A DNA stretch of 54,674 nt from Promethearchaeota archaeon (GTDB lineage: Archaea; Asgardarchaeota; Lokiarchaeia; Sigyniarchaeales; SOKP01): NCBI GenBank assembly GCA_008080735.1, contig SHMW01000021.1:1-54674 (forward strand). Direction: 5' to 3'. This document shows, one piece after another, positions 44,299 to 54,531 of the stretch (position 1 is its first letter; each line of letters starts with the position of its first letter). The notes under the pieces were generated by a model. The model was given only the letters and a program-made list of their open reading frames with translations. It ran no database searches and was not told where the DNA came from. Both the position numbers and the translations under genes were made by a program.

Positions 44299-45870
44299 TT
44301 AATAATATCTGTTAAATAATTCCAACCAATTTTGATATCTTTTCTCAAGTTTCTTGAGCATAGATTCTCTTGGGGTGAAATTTTTTACCGAATTTAAATC
44401 TTGATTTCTTTTTTGAAGATCCTCCAGACTTTCAATCCCTCCTGCGGCGATGTCGCATAAGGTTAGCATACCTTGGATTGTAGATTCAAAATTTTTAGAT
44501 GTATTTATTGGGATATTTAAGAGATCTGAAAATCGCTGAACCAGTACTGGATTCCGAGCGGCACCTCCCACGATTGAAATTTGGGGGTTTTTAAGATCTG
44601 CTATTTGTTTGGCGATTTCAATATTTTTTGTTACAGCAAATTGAATATTGTCGAACACTGCAGTAATAAATGAGTTCTTGTGGGTTTTGATTTCTTCCAC
44701 ACCTCCCGGGCTTTGGAATGTAAATATTCCAGGAGCCATCTTCAGCTGAGTATTTGAAAGAGGCGCGGGTCCCAACAAGGAATATACACGACTATTATCT
44801 ATCTCTGAAAGAGTTGCGTGAGCCTCAAATTCATCATATTCTTTATAAGCTTGGTCCAGCAATTTAAAATTCTCGGTTAGAGTATTATTTTCATCAGCAT
44901 AAAATAAATTTGCCGCCCATTTGAGAATTTGGCCTGTCATTCCAGTATTAGTTTCAAGATAATAATTATTGGATAAATTTTTAATCATAAAAAGCCCAGC
45001 CCAAATTTGTTCCTCTTCGGGAATGATAAGTTGTTCTATTATCGTTTGTACAGGAGTTGTGGTACCTAACACAGCGGTTATATTAGTAGGCTCAATATTT
45101 TGACATCCTAATAACGCAGCGTGTGTATCTGGGAAGCCAGATACCAGCTTAGTATCGGGGCTTAACCCTATTTCTTTCTGAGATTTCTCATCAACCATAC
45201 CAATAATCTCACCAGAGAAAACCGGCCAAGGTAGAAAGAACTCTGGTAAATCAAGGATATCTTCCCATGCGGGATGCCAGAATTTAGTGGTGAGATCAAG
45301 AAACCCGGATTCTGCCGCACTTGAAAAGTTAGTGTGAAGCTCTCCCCCAAATTTAACTAAAATCCAACTTTCTAAGGGAAGATATTGTGTTATTTGTTCA
45401 ATTCGATTGTCAGAGTCTTTCTCTTCTTGAAAATATCTATATCGAGCTGGGATAAATAAAAATGAAGGAAAATGACCCGTACTTTCATAAAATGTCTTTC
45501 CTGTCGCCTCATAAAATTCATCCTCAATTTCTTCTGCATAATCAAATCCAAGAAGTTCAAAACTAGCACCAATATAGACCGCATTATTATCCTCATCAGC
45601 AAAGACACAACTGGGCCGAATAGATGATGCGGAAATATATTCAATCTCTTTCGGATTAATTTTTGCCAGCTTTATCGTAGTTTTCGTTAACTCAACTAAT
45701 TTATCCCAATAATTCCCATAATTCCATTCTCTTTGCAGTCCATTTTCACTGCTGAGTACTTCTGGTTCATAAGAATTAATCGCAATTACATTTCCCAGTT
45801 CATCAGCTATAGCACATTTCAACAATTTAGATCCAGAATCATAAACCATTCGATAGCTATTATTATTCAT
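44299..45870 (-). CDS. FGGY-family carbohydrate kinase
   Basis: 523 residues. FGGY kinase: an N-terminal YDSGSKLLKCAIADELGNV in place of the usual DxGTTxxK, SGFPDTHAALLGCQ near 250, LGTTTPVQTII near 265, and the C-terminal block QISIVGGAARNPVLVQRFSDLLN. Phosphorylates a sugar or sugar acid. The N-terminal DSGSK is a variant of DxGT and may affect phosphate binding. It is divergent from the SCP2-like gene, and the aldolase fusion gene follows that. The three may form a sugar-acid pathway, as inferred from context. Confidence 0.88.
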   Translation of the reverse strand: MNNNSYRMVYDSGSKLLKCAIADELGNVIAINSYEPEVLSSENGLQREWNYGNYWDKLVELTKTTIKLAKINPKEIEYISASSIRPSCVFADEDNNAVYIGASFELLGFDYAEEIEDEFYEATGKTFYESTGHFPSFLFIPARYRYFQEEKDSDNRIEQITQYLPLESWILVKFGGELHTNFSSAAESGFLDLTTKFWHPAWEDILDLPEFFLPWPVFSGEIIGMVDEKSQKEIGLSPDTKLVSGFPDTHAALLGCQNIEPTNITAVLGTTTPVQTIIEQLIIPEEEQIWAGLFMIKNLSNNYYLETNTGMTGQILKWAANLFYADENNTLTENFKLLDQAYKEYDEFEAHATLSEIDNSRVYSLLGPAPLSNTQLKMAPGIFTFQSPGGVEEIKTHKNSFITAVFDNIQFAVTKNIEIAKQIADLKNPQISIVGGAARNPVLVQRFSDLLNIPINTSKNFESTIQGMLTLCDIAAGGIESLEDLQKRNQDLNSVKNFTPRESMLKKLEKRYQNWLELFNRYY

Positions 45871-45935
45871 ATAAATATCCTAAAATAAATTCATAAAAAA
45901 TATAATTATAAATTATAGTTATTATTTAATAAATT

Positions 45936-46763
45936 ATGAGTTCTGCTAGTAATCAGAAAAGTATTATCCAAGCTATTAATGCATATATGCTTACAGCTTT
46001 GCTTTCTATATTCGCGGCGGGGATCATTCTAATCCTATTTGTATTCTTATTCGGAATTCAGGTATTTAGCATTAACGAAGGCTCTAATCTGTATATAGGT
46101 TTATTCTTGATTGCAATCGGAGTAATTCAATCAATTCGATTAATGAAAAACATGAAAAAAATATCTGATGTAGTATTATCAAGAAAAGAAATAGCCTTAG
46201 AATCCACAGCTCAACAACCTACTGGAACTGGAAGAGGTTTGAATATAATACGTCCAACTATGAGCGAATCAACACCACGAACTAAACCTCTTCCCACATC
46301 AACTAAAACGCAAAAGCCAATCCAGAAAAAACCCGAGAAGGAAGTGGAACCCATTTCTGCCACTAAAAAGGAAGAATCCGCTAAAGAACCAGAAATATCT
46401 GAAGAAAGTGAATCAAAAGCGGAAGAGGAGCTTGAAATCACTCTGGAGGAAGCACTTCAAAAAATTGTTGATAGATACAACGATCCAAAAGTATCTTCTT
46501 CATTTAGTAAATGGGATGATACCTTAATGATGACCTTTCCCAATATTGATACCTCTTACTTATATAAAATCAATAGAGATCAAGGAATAGAACTGGTGAA
46601 GGGATATGAGGAAGATGCCGCAGTACAAGTTAATATAGATTCAGATGTATTCATTAAGATGATGACAAAACAAATTAACCCGATTAAAGCGTATAGTAGC
46701 GGGAAACTTGAAGTAGTTGGGAAGATGAGATCCTTATTAAAGCTACGCAAATTAATGTTTTAG
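45936..46763 (+). CDS. Membrane protein with C-terminal SCP2-like sterol-carrier domain
   Basis: 275 residues. Two spans near residues 12-40 and 50-70, then a Pro/Ser/Lys-rich disordered linker (about 90-165), then a ~105-residue SCP2-like lipid-binding domain: LEEALQKIVDRYND, VKGYEEDAAVQVNIDSDVFIKMMTKQINPIKAYSSGKLEVVG. The SDVFIKMMTKQINPIKAYSSGKLEVVG block is the best match to the family. It probably binds a lipid or hydrophobic molecule near the membrane. It lies 37 bases before the dehydrogenase-aldolase fusion gene, so they may be one operon. Confidence 0.75.
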   Translation: MSSASNQKSIIQAINAYMLTALLSIFAAGIILILFVFLFGIQVFSINEGSNLYIGLFLIAIGVIQSIRLMKNMKKISDVVLSRKEIALESTAQQPTGTGRGLNIIRPTMSESTPRTKPLPTSTKTQKPIQKKPEKEVEPISATKKEESAKEPEISEESESKAEEELEITLEEALQKIVDRYNDPKVSSSFSKWDDTLMMTFPNIDTSYLYKINRDQGIELVKGYEEDAAVQVNIDSDVFIKMMTKQINPIKAYSSGKLEVVGKMRSLLKLRKLMF

Positions 46764-46800
46764 AAGATTACTTAAATATTTAATAGCGATTCAAAAAATT

Positions 46801-48525
46801 ATGAAAGCATACATAACTGCTCCCTTTTCAGAGGAAGCGATTAGTGAACTAAAAAGAGTATTAGATGATGAAGTAGTCTATGAAAGCTGGTTAGAGACGA
46901 ATAAAGTCTATTTCCAAGCAGATGCTTTAGTTGAGAAAATAAAAGAAATAGGTGCACGAGTATTTATTTGTGAGGGAGATAATGTAAAAAAGGACGTAAT
47001 AGAGAATCTGGACCTAAAGATAATCGGTTCTACTCGCGGGGATCCCAATAATATAGATATTGAAACGGCAACAAAACGAAACATTCCAGTCCTTCACGCT
47101 CCAGGGAGAAATACAATCGCGGTAGCAGAGATGACGATAGCGATGATGCTCGCGTTACTTAGAAAACTTCATAAAGTAGAAAGAACCCTGCATTCAGATG
47201 CATTCCATGTGGAGGATTTTAGCGACTATGTTAAGTATTATAATAGCTTTAAAGGGCATGAATTGGAAGGAAAAACAATTGGAATAGTTGGTTTAGGAAG
47301 GATAGGATTCGAGGTAGCAAAGCGACTCAAACCATTTAATGTGAAATTCTTGGTCTACGATCCCTATGTAGATGATGTAAGATTGAGATTTATCCAAGGA
47401 AAAGCGGTTGATCTAAATACATTAATGAAGGAATCGGATATCATCACTCTTCATTGTCCCCCAACAGATGAAACTGATGGATTGATTGGGGAGGAGCAAA
47501 TAAATCTTATGAAACCAGAGGCATATTTTCTAAATCTCGCTAGAGCATCAATAACCGATGAGTTTGCTCTTCATGATGCTCTTAAAGAAAATAAAATTGC
47601 TGGGGCTGCACTGGATGTGTTCAATATAGAACCGGTTGATGAGGATAATGAATTCTTGGAATTAAATAATGTTATAGTGACTCCACATTTAGGCGGAGAT
47701 ACGTATGAGACCAATCATAAACACGGAATGATGATGGTGGAAGGAATATATAAGATTTTACATGGAGAAATTCCTTTTAATGTTGTCAATCCCCAAGTTA
47801 TTCCTGGATACACTCCAGAAAAACTGCCAAAACCAAGTCCAGGCGATGAAATACCCATAACCCTCTCTCTGTATAAGAAAGAATGTAAAAAAATAATTGA
47901 AATTTGTAAAAAAATGCTGGATAAAGGATTAATTATTGGTACAGCGGGAAATGTTTCAATGAGAGTCAAATTACCCAGCGGAGATGATGGATTTCTTCTT
48001 ACCCCTAGCACTGTTCGATATGAGAATATGACTGAAGAAGATCTAGTGTTAGTAGATGAAAATATTAAAGTACTAGCGGGAACGAGGAATCCCACTTCTG
48101 AAAAACATCTCCATGTATATACAATGCTAGCAAGGCGGGATGTCAATGCGATAATTCATTCACATGCAGAATATTCTACCATTCTTTCAATAGCTCGCAT
48201 GCGGTTAGGGCCAATCGTTGATGAGATCATTCCATTCATAGGAGGATGCGAAATCGCCGAATATGGAATGGCAGGCTCCGAAGATATTGCCAATAAAGCT
48301 ATTCAAGCTTTGGGAAACAATTATGCGGTATTCTTACCTAATCATGGGAATGTATGTTGTGGAACCAACATGAAACATGCATATACAGTCCTACAGCAAG
48401 TCGAATTTGCTGCCAAAGTTCAGTATAAAGCTGCTTTACTGGGTACAATATATGCTCTTCCAGAAGAAGCTGAAGAGGATGAAAAAGAAATGTTCGAAAT
48501 TATGCGAGAAGTTGGAAATCTGTAA
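46801..48525 (+). CDS. Fusion: D-2-hydroxyacid dehydrogenase + class II aldolase/adducin
   Basis: 574 residues in two parts. Residues 1-340 are a NAD-dependent 2-hydroxyacid dehydrogenase: GIVGLGRIGFEVAKRL (NAD, about 160-175), ARASITDEFAL (Arg), FNIEPVDEDN (Glu) and VTPHLGGDTYE (His). Residues 365-574 are a class II aldolase: GTAGNVSMRV, EKHLHVYTML with the catalytic Glu, HSHAEYSTIL with two zinc His, and PNHGNVCCG with the third. Both active sites look complete. The fusion suggests two steps on the same compound, perhaps a sugar acid. The FGGY kinase nearby would provide the phosphorylated substrate. The exact pathway is not known. Confidence 0.9.
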   Translation: MKAYITAPFSEEAISELKRVLDDEVVYESWLETNKVYFQADALVEKIKEIGARVFICEGDNVKKDVIENLDLKIIGSTRGDPNNIDIETATKRNIPVLHAPGRNTIAVAEMTIAMMLALLRKLHKVERTLHSDAFHVEDFSDYVKYYNSFKGHELEGKTIGIVGLGRIGFEVAKRLKPFNVKFLVYDPYVDDVRLRFIQGKAVDLNTLMKESDIITLHCPPTDETDGLIGEEQINLMKPEAYFLNLARASITDEFALHDALKENKIAGAALDVFNIEPVDEDNEFLELNNVIVTPHLGGDTYETNHKHGMMMVEGIYKILHGEIPFNVVNPQVIPGYTPEKLPKPSPGDEIPITLSLYKKECKKIIEICKKMLDKGLIIGTAGNVSMRVKLPSGDDGFLLTPSTVRYENMTEEDLVLVDENIKVLAGTRNPTSEKHLHVYTMLARRDVNAIIHSHAEYSTILSIARMRLGPIVDEIIPFIGGCEIAEYGMAGSEDIANKAIQALGNNYAVFLPNHGNVCCGTNMKHAYTVLQQVEFAAKVQYKAALLGTIYALPEEAEEDEKEMFEIMREVGNL

Positions 48526-48610
48526 TATTTAATATTCTATTCTAAAAAATGTGATTAGAAACTTGAATGAAAAGCTATTTAGCAGATAAATAAAAAAAAA
48601 TGAAATAGAT

Positions 48611-51409
48611 TTATAATTTTAATCTCTTTTTCTCTAAGGTCAATTCGAACGCTTCTTCCATTCCTTTCTCATATACATCTATCGGAAATTTGTTATGTAA
48701 AGGACTCAATCTGGCACCTAATTTTGCTGATTTATAGATACCTCTCGCAAAACCGCCTATCAAAGGAATTTTGACCATTTGTGAGGCCTTTTCAAATTCT
48801 TCAAGGGTGTTATCGTCATAACCGCCCAACAAGCCTTCGATAAAAGCGTAAAAGAAGATAAAGATAAACACGCCAACCAAAAATATTAAAGCTGTATTTA
48901 TTATCTTATCTCCTAGGTCCAAGCCAAACACCAAATTGCCGAAAAACCCTAATATAAAGAAATTGATCACAGCAGCGATGAACGGGGTAATAAATGTCTT
49001 AAATGGATATAATTTAAATTCAGAGACCTTATATCGTACAATAATCCACGCAACCACATCCTTTGTAAACACAGCCGGCCAATATGCAATAATTACCCAT
49101 ATCATATCATTGAAGATCGAAACTAGTAACCACATTATTAATGCCCTGATTGTTTGCTCCAATATCCAGACTGCCGCAGCATAGCCCGTTCTGCCCGTTC
49201 CTTGAAATACTGCATCAACAAGCCATGAATAGATCCCAAATCCGTGGAATACGAGAATCAAGGGTAAATATTCGGAGGCAGGACCACCTATATCTGGACC
49301 CGCAGCACCCACCAAGAATAATCCCCCTACTGCAAATAATACTGAGATAAGGAAGTAACCAAAATAGTTGCCCCAACGGAATCCTTCATAGATATAAAGT
49401 TTGGTCAATTCTTTTTTATCATGTGAATGAGCTTCACTATATGCGCCGAGTAAAGATTGGCCATATAGCACGATTACTTGGATCATCATTCCGACTGTCC
49501 ATGCTAATTGATAGTAGCCTAACTCTTGGGAATAGTTTGCGATAAACGCAGAAGTTAAAAGAATTTGAATAAACCAGCCGACTTGGACGAATGCTTGACC
49601 AAAAGATAATTTTGAGCCATATGACATTGATTCCTTGAATTCTTCTTTAGTAAAATCAATTCTAAAGCATGAGCTGGCGGAATAACCTTGTTTCTTAAAC
49701 AGATACAAACTAAAGAAGAAAGTCAGCCAATAATCAAAATATCGTGCGAGCGCATAACCGACGCCAGCTCCTAAGGCTTCTCCGAATATAGGATTAGCTG
49801 CGCCCCACAACCTTCCGAGATAACAGAAGATAGCTTGACCAATTAATAGCCAAAATATTTCCCATGAAACATAGGTAAGAAGATGAAGATCAGCCCTCTG
49901 AAGCCCTTGAAATGTATACATGAATACCAAAAAGAAACCAGGATATTGAACTAAAGAGAACATTACAAAAATCCATGTCATATGAGCTAAATCGGTAAGC
50001 GGAAAGACAATTGATCCTAAGAATGCAAAGATGCTAATTTGGGCTAAACCAGTAAAGAGTTGCCACCATACAAATATTTGGATGTAATGGATAGCTTTTT
50101 CTGGATTATGGACACGGTATTCTGAGAAGTATTTTGCCAGTGCGAAACTTGTACCGAGATCGAAGAGGAGCCATGCGATTTGGAATAAATTGTATGCATA
50201 ATTATACCAACCCGATGCTTGTGCGTAGGTGTAATCCAAAAGAAGTGGTAGGATATATGAGGTTAAGAGAAGTTGTGGAACAACTAAGAGCAATCCAATG
50301 AAGAATGTAAAAAGGAACCCACCTAATTGTCTATGTATACCAATTATCTCCCAATCATCTTTTAGATCCTCTCTACCTCGCTCCTCAATTTTTTTCTCGA
50401 GTTCTTCCCGTTCCGTTATCTCTTCTTTTAGTTCCTCTTCGGCACGCTTTTTAAGTGCTTCTACTGTCTCTTGATCGATTCTACCTCCAGTTTTCTTTTT
50501 AACAGTGATGAATAAGGCGGCAGCGAGGCATCCCAGAACGACTACAACTAAAAGCAGGATTATTTGTTCGGTAAAATGGGGTACAGGCGAGAACGACCAC
50601 GCCGCATATGTATCAAATTCTGTGCCAGAACTTTCCAACATCATAGCATATATTAGATAATTGAAATAGGGCCAAATACTAAATTCGATGTTTGCACTCG
50701 CATCTTGATCATTTGGATCTCGTTGAAGCCATCCAGTAAAGAGCATAACAGTACCACTACCTTTTATGCTTTTAGTTATGAATGGTGCGGTGAATTGTTC
50801 TCTCTCCAAACTCTCAGAAGCGTTATAGACATCAATAATGCGGTTAACTGAAGAATTTATTTGAGAATCCTTAATAAAACTCATGTTATATGGATTTAAA
50901 TTCGGGGCAGAATTCCATGCTATGTTTTTGCTGATAGGATTAGTGGTGTCGTTCACTAAGGATAACATCGATTCAATATTGGTAGCTAAGCTATCGGGAG
51001 CAGAATTTCTTAAAATATTCATCGTTTTAAGTAATGTTGTATTTTGCTGCAAATTTGGTCCCATAAAGATTACAAGAGACTTTCCTCCGTTAATATAAGT
51101 TTCAAGATTAGATATTTGTTGAGATGTCAAATTTGGGTCAAAAAGTACGACTATATCATAGATGCTTAGCAAGAGAGGGCCGGTTCCAATGGTATTATTT
51201 AGAGTGACATTGAAATTGTTTGAATCAATTCTCAAACGTTCTACAAAGTATTCATCCTTCCCTCCACTTAAAACCAGTACATCTTTTTGGTCTGTTGGTT
51301 GAGCTGTAGTTGGTGTCAAAAAGAGAAAAAAAAACGTTCCTCCAGTTAAAATCAAAGTGATGATACAAATTACAACAAGCGTAGAGGATTTATTTTTTAG
51401 TTTCAACAT
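48611..51409 (-). CDS. Polysaccharide flippase (MOP superfamily) with an extracytoplasmic N-terminal domain
   Basis: 932 residues. N-terminal signal/span (VVICIITLILTGGTFFFLFL), then a ~240-residue extracytoplasmic domain (KDVLVLSGGKDEYFVERL, IYDIVVLFDPNLTSQQIS, GGKSLVIFMGPN), which has a GATase1-like fold. A span near 285-305 follows, then a charged coiled coil (RIDQETVEALKKRAEEELKEE). From about 370 to 880 come about 14 spans of a MOP/PST-type flippase, and a C-terminal cytoplasmic tail. MOP proteins move lipid-linked sugars across the membrane. The joining of the extracytoplasmic domain to the flippase is unusual; a related domain sits in the protein at 13274-14098. Confidence 0.8.
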   Translation of the reverse strand: MLKLKNKSSTLVVICIITLILTGGTFFFLFLTPTTAQPTDQKDVLVLSGGKDEYFVERLRIDSNNFNVTLNNTIGTGPLLLSIYDIVVLFDPNLTSQQISNLETYINGGKSLVIFMGPNLQQNTTLLKTMNILRNSAPDSLATNIESMLSLVNDTTNPISKNIAWNSAPNLNPYNMSFIKDSQINSSVNRIIDVYNASESLEREQFTAPFITKSIKGSGTVMLFTGWLQRDPNDQDASANIEFSIWPYFNYLIYAMMLESSGTEFDTYAAWSFSPVPHFTEQIILLLVVVVLGCLAAALFITVKKKTGGRIDQETVEALKKRAEEELKEEITEREELEKKIEERGREDLKDDWEIIGIHRQLGGFLFTFFIGLLLVVPQLLLTSYILPLLLDYTYAQASGWYNYAYNLFQIAWLLFDLGTSFALAKYFSEYRVHNPEKAIHYIQIFVWWQLFTGLAQISIFAFLGSIVFPLTDLAHMTWIFVMFSLVQYPGFFLVFMYTFQGLQRADLHLLTYVSWEIFWLLIGQAIFCYLGRLWGAANPIFGEALGAGVGYALARYFDYWLTFFFSLYLFKKQGYSASSCFRIDFTKEEFKESMSYGSKLSFGQAFVQVGWFIQILLTSAFIANYSQELGYYQLAWTVGMMIQVIVLYGQSLLGAYSEAHSHDKKELTKLYIYEGFRWGNYFGYFLISVLFAVGGLFLVGAAGPDIGGPASEYLPLILVFHGFGIYSWLVDAVFQGTGRTGYAAAVWILEQTIRALIMWLLVSIFNDMIWVIIAYWPAVFTKDVVAWIIVRYKVSEFKLYPFKTFITPFIAAVINFFILGFFGNLVFGLDLGDKIINTALIFLVGVFIFIFFYAFIEGLLGGYDDNTLEEFEKASQMVKIPLIGGFARGIYKSAKLGARLSPLHNKFPIDVYEKGMEEAFELTLEKKRLKL

Positions 51410-51628
51410 TTTTTTTCCAATTTTATAATTAGATTATTTGTAATGATTAATGATTTTTTATCATTTATTAGCTTTTTTAAAGTTCTTAAAGGATTGAGAA
51501 TCAAATCTGCGAAAAGTAAAGCAGAAGAATTCAAAATAGATTCAAATTAATGAAGGTAACCAAGTATGATTCGTGATTATAAGTATCGCTTTAATATTGA
51601 GTTGAAATTATTTTAAATAAAAGGAGGA

Positions 51629-52264
51629 TTAAGAAGATAATTCTTTTCTGACGACTTCTCCACGGGGCTCTGTCTCTTCAAATAAGATTGCGGAAAATTT
51701 ATAGATATTCGTGTTCTCTTGTTTCCAACAATCTTTTGAGAGCCATGCTTTTTGACAAGTTTGTTCCAAGAAAGTTTGAGCGTCCCAATTTCTGTCGTGT
51801 TCCACTGGTACTTGAGGCAATAACAATCCTCTACGCATTCCTTTTTCCATTATCAATCCATCTTCTCCAATCTTGATTTGATTGATAATTTCTTCGGGAT
51901 TATTTGTTTCAATTAATTTTGGAGGTGTTAATATGGAGATTTCAATAACAATGTTATCCATTTCCTCGAGTTTTACAGAGGGAAATCGTGGATCCTCACA
52001 CGCAGCATTTACAGAAACACGATATAAAACTTCACAGAGCTCATATTCGGGTTCTATATATCCAATACATCCTCGCAACGGGTTTCCGCCTACATTATGT
52101 CGATTAAGGGTTACAAACGCCCCGCATTTCGTGTTAAACTTCGTTTTTAATTCTTCTGGAATTGTTATTCTTTTACCCGTTTCCAAGTAAGATTCAATAT
52201 TTTTTCTTACAAATTGGATCAATTTTTTTCCATCTTCTAAGGTTATATTCATTTCCGTGGACAT
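51629..52264 (-). CDS. AMMECR1-family protein
   Basis: 211 residues. The family block LRGCIGYIEPEYELCEVLYRVSVNAACEDPRFP is complete: the LRGCIGY motif at about residue 77, then DPRFPSV. The rest, LIEISILTPPKLIE and MRRGLLLPQVPVEHDRNW, also fits. The molecular role of AMMECR1 proteins is not established. The size is that of the archaeal proteins. It lies 59 bases downstream of the dihydroorotase gene. Confidence 0.93.
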   Translation of the reverse strand: MSTEMNITLEDGKKLIQFVRKNIESYLETGKRITIPEELKTKFNTKCGAFVTLNRHNVGGNPLRGCIGYIEPEYELCEVLYRVSVNAACEDPRFPSVKLEEMDNIVIEISILTPPKLIETNNPEEIINQIKIGEDGLIMEKGMRRGLLLPQVPVEHDRNWDAQTFLEQTCQKAWLSKDCWKQENTNIYKFSAILFEETEPRGEVVRKELSS

Positions 52265-52323
52265 AGCTAGTTTTAATTGTATGATTGTTCTTTTATAATT
52301 ATTTGTTTGATAAAGTATAATAT

Positions 52324-53712
52324 CTATTGAGGGGTAATAATTTTACCAGAAGGGTTCATACTCTCTGATACTTCTTCTCCTCCTATAAATACTTTCCATA
52401 TTTGGAGATTAGTGTTAAATTTCTCAAATGGTGAAAATTTTGCTTTTGTTTTAAACCTAGCGATGTTAATTGGATGGTCCGCAACCTTATCAACAATGAG
52501 TAAATCTGCATCATATCCTTCTTTAATGAATCCCTTCCCCTTTAGGTTAAACATATCTGCGGGATGTTCACATGCAATTTTTACGAAGTTCTCTAAGGAA
52601 AGCTTATATTTACACACTTTATCCAGAACCACCAGGGGATATGTTTCAAATCCGGGAAATCCAGAAGGGGCCTGAAAAAAATCGTGAGTCTTTTCTTCTA
52701 TGCTGTGTGGAGCATGATCCGTGCCTATGAGCATAATTTCGCCTAATTTGAATTTATTATAAAGGAATTGACTATGGTTTTCATTCCGTAAAGGCGGCAT
52801 TACCTTCGCAAATATGGGATTTTCTATCTCAAGTTGATTTGATAAAAGCAGATGATGTGGTGTAATTTCATAAGTGATCTTATAACGGGGATTCTTTTTT
52901 AGAATAGAGTGAATGAGCAAATAACTCTCTTTACAGCTGATATGGCAGAAATGAATAGAAGGATATTTCTCTTCTTCGAGGTTATTAAAATTAATGAATT
53001 CTTGGTAATTCTCAACAGCATAATCTATAAATTTCTTCTCCGATTTACACGGATGCATCTTATCATGGGTTTTTAAAATGTTAGACTCTCTAAATACATA
53101 TTCTTCGAATATTTCCCGTTTTTCTTGATTCGAGAGGGGCCAATCAGGATGTATAAAAATCCGAATATTATGACGAGAAGATAAATTAAGGAGAAGTTTA
53201 AAATTTCCTTTCACTTTCCAGTCCAAATCGCTTATCGGATGATGTGGATATATTTTAAACCCCATAACGCCGAGTTTTATGATTTTTTTAATTTCCTCTT
53301 CGTTTAACCGGTTAGGCACTCCCGCGATAAACCCTACGTTGACATAGACCTTATTCTTCGCTCTGTTTATCCACTCTTGAATGATTTGTGAATTAATTGC
53401 AAGAGGATCTGTATTTGGCATCGTAAATACCGTTGTAATTCCGGAATGTGCCGCAGCCCGCGTGCCTGATTCAAATGTTTCTTTGTAACTCTGATTCAAA
53501 TCTCTCAAATGAGAATGAATATCTATGATCCCGGGTAAAATCACTTTACTTTTACAATCCAATTCCTTTCCGTCTTTATTTTGGGATTTAAATTCTTCTA
53601 CTTCTTCCGGACTTAGATCATAGCGGATTTTTGAGATAATTCCGTCTTCGATATAAAGAGCCCCCTTTCTTAGAATCCCGTTAGTATAGATTTTAGCGTT
53701 ATAAAGGATCAT
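52324..53712 (-). CDS. pyrC: Dihydroorotase (amidohydrolase, class I)
   Basis: 462 residues. Catalyses the cyclisation of carbamoyl aspartate to dihydroorotate in pyrimidine synthesis. The metal site is complete: DIHSHLRD (about residues 65-72) with two His, the Lys of GFKIYPHHPISD for carbamate bridging (about 155), HFCHIS (about 245), and GTDHAPHS (about 325). The closing block DADLLIVDK is typical of cyclic amidohydrolases. Allantoinase or hydantoinase are alternatives, but the SHLRD motif fits dihydroorotase. It lies 11 bases after the unknown gene upstream. Confidence 0.88.
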   Translation of the reverse strand: MILYNAKIYTNGILRKGALYIEDGIISKIRYDLSPEEVEEFKSQNKDGKELDCKSKVILPGIIDIHSHLRDLNQSYKETFESGTRAAAHSGITTVFTMPNTDPLAINSQIIQEWINRAKNKVYVNVGFIAGVPNRLNEEEIKKIIKLGVMGFKIYPHHPISDLDWKVKGNFKLLLNLSSRHNIRIFIHPDWPLSNQEKREIFEEYVFRESNILKTHDKMHPCKSEKKFIDYAVENYQEFINFNNLEEEKYPSIHFCHISCKESYLLIHSILKKNPRYKITYEITPHHLLLSNQLEIENPIFAKVMPPLRNENHSQFLYNKFKLGEIMLIGTDHAPHSIEEKTHDFFQAPSGFPGFETYPLVVLDKVCKYKLSLENFVKIACEHPADMFNLKGKGFIKEGYDADLLIVDKVADHPINIARFKTKAKFSPFEKFNTNLQIWKVFIGGEEVSESMNPSGKIITPQ

Positions 53713-53723
53713 ATTTTATTCAT

Positions 53724-54374
53724 TTAATTTAATTCCAATGAATCTAAATAGAAATTAATATATAAGATTTTATCTTGAGGTTTGTGTAAATTGGGAAATG
53801 CCAGGAAGGTTAATGGATGTATTATGGAATTTAATTCTCCAATAAACCCAGGATTTTCTTCGGTTATGTTAAAGATGGGGACAAGAAAGAAGAGATTGGG
53901 ATAATCGGACTCGATTAATATGGTTTTTAATGATGAATTTTTAGGTCTTTTATTTGTGTTATTTGAATATTCAATAAAAATAAGAGACGCTTGTTGGGAT
54001 TCAAATATATCTTTTAACATGAATTCATAACTCTTAAAATAGTTCACGAAAATTCCTGGAGTAGAATGCATCCACCTATCCGGTTTTCTCTCCCTAAATT
54101 TATCAATTGCTTTATTGAGCAAGAGTGCTTGAGAGCGCTCATCCGAGCCCAAAAAGCGGAGCTCTGAACCGATCAATTTAATTGCACAATGATCGTCAAA
54201 GAAATATAAATAAAGATTATTGGTTTTTCTAATGGAATATGACAAACAAAAAGTTTCACGTATGATAGAACATAGCGTATAGATTTTTTGAGGAGTTTCT
54301 CCTCGATCTATATCCTTTTTCGTATAATTGATGATGCTTTTTAATAATATGAGAAAATCGACCACAATCATCAA
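53724..54374 (-). CDS. Hypothetical protein, 216 aa
   Basis: Soluble-looking alpha/beta protein with no recognised family. It begins MMIVVDFLILLKSIINYTKK, with later strands YLYFFDDHCAIKLIGSELRFLG and a C-terminal ILYINFYLDSL. There are no clear catalytic residues or spans beyond a mildly hydrophobic N-terminus. It starts 157 bases from the next gene and ends 11 bases before the dihydroorotase gene, so they form one transcript. A role in pyrimidine synthesis cannot be claimed. Confidence 0.65.
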   Translation of the reverse strand: MMIVVDFLILLKSIINYTKKDIDRGETPQKIYTLCSIIRETFCLSYSIRKTNNLYLYFFDDHCAIKLIGSELRFLGSDERSQALLLNKAIDKFRERKPDRWMHSTPGIFVNYFKSYEFMLKDIFESQQASLIFIEYSNNTNKRPKNSSLKTILIESDYPNLFFLVPIFNITEENPGFIGELNSIIHPLTFLAFPNLHKPQDKILYINFYLDSLELN

Positions 54375-54531
54375 TTCTGTTTTTATTTGATTCTATATTG
54401 TTTTTAGATCATCTCAACGTCATTATAAGCGGTTGAGGGATCAAAAGTAAATCTTTGGTGAGTCTCATTTGTGATGTTAAGGATAAAGAATATCTGAAGA
54501 AACATAATTTACCGCATTTTGAAGTAAGATG

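Noticed and set aside
54461..54515. GTGATGT and CTGA resembling C and D boxes
   Set aside because: Spacing and C-box match are poor; in AT-rich DNA such short motifs arise by chance.
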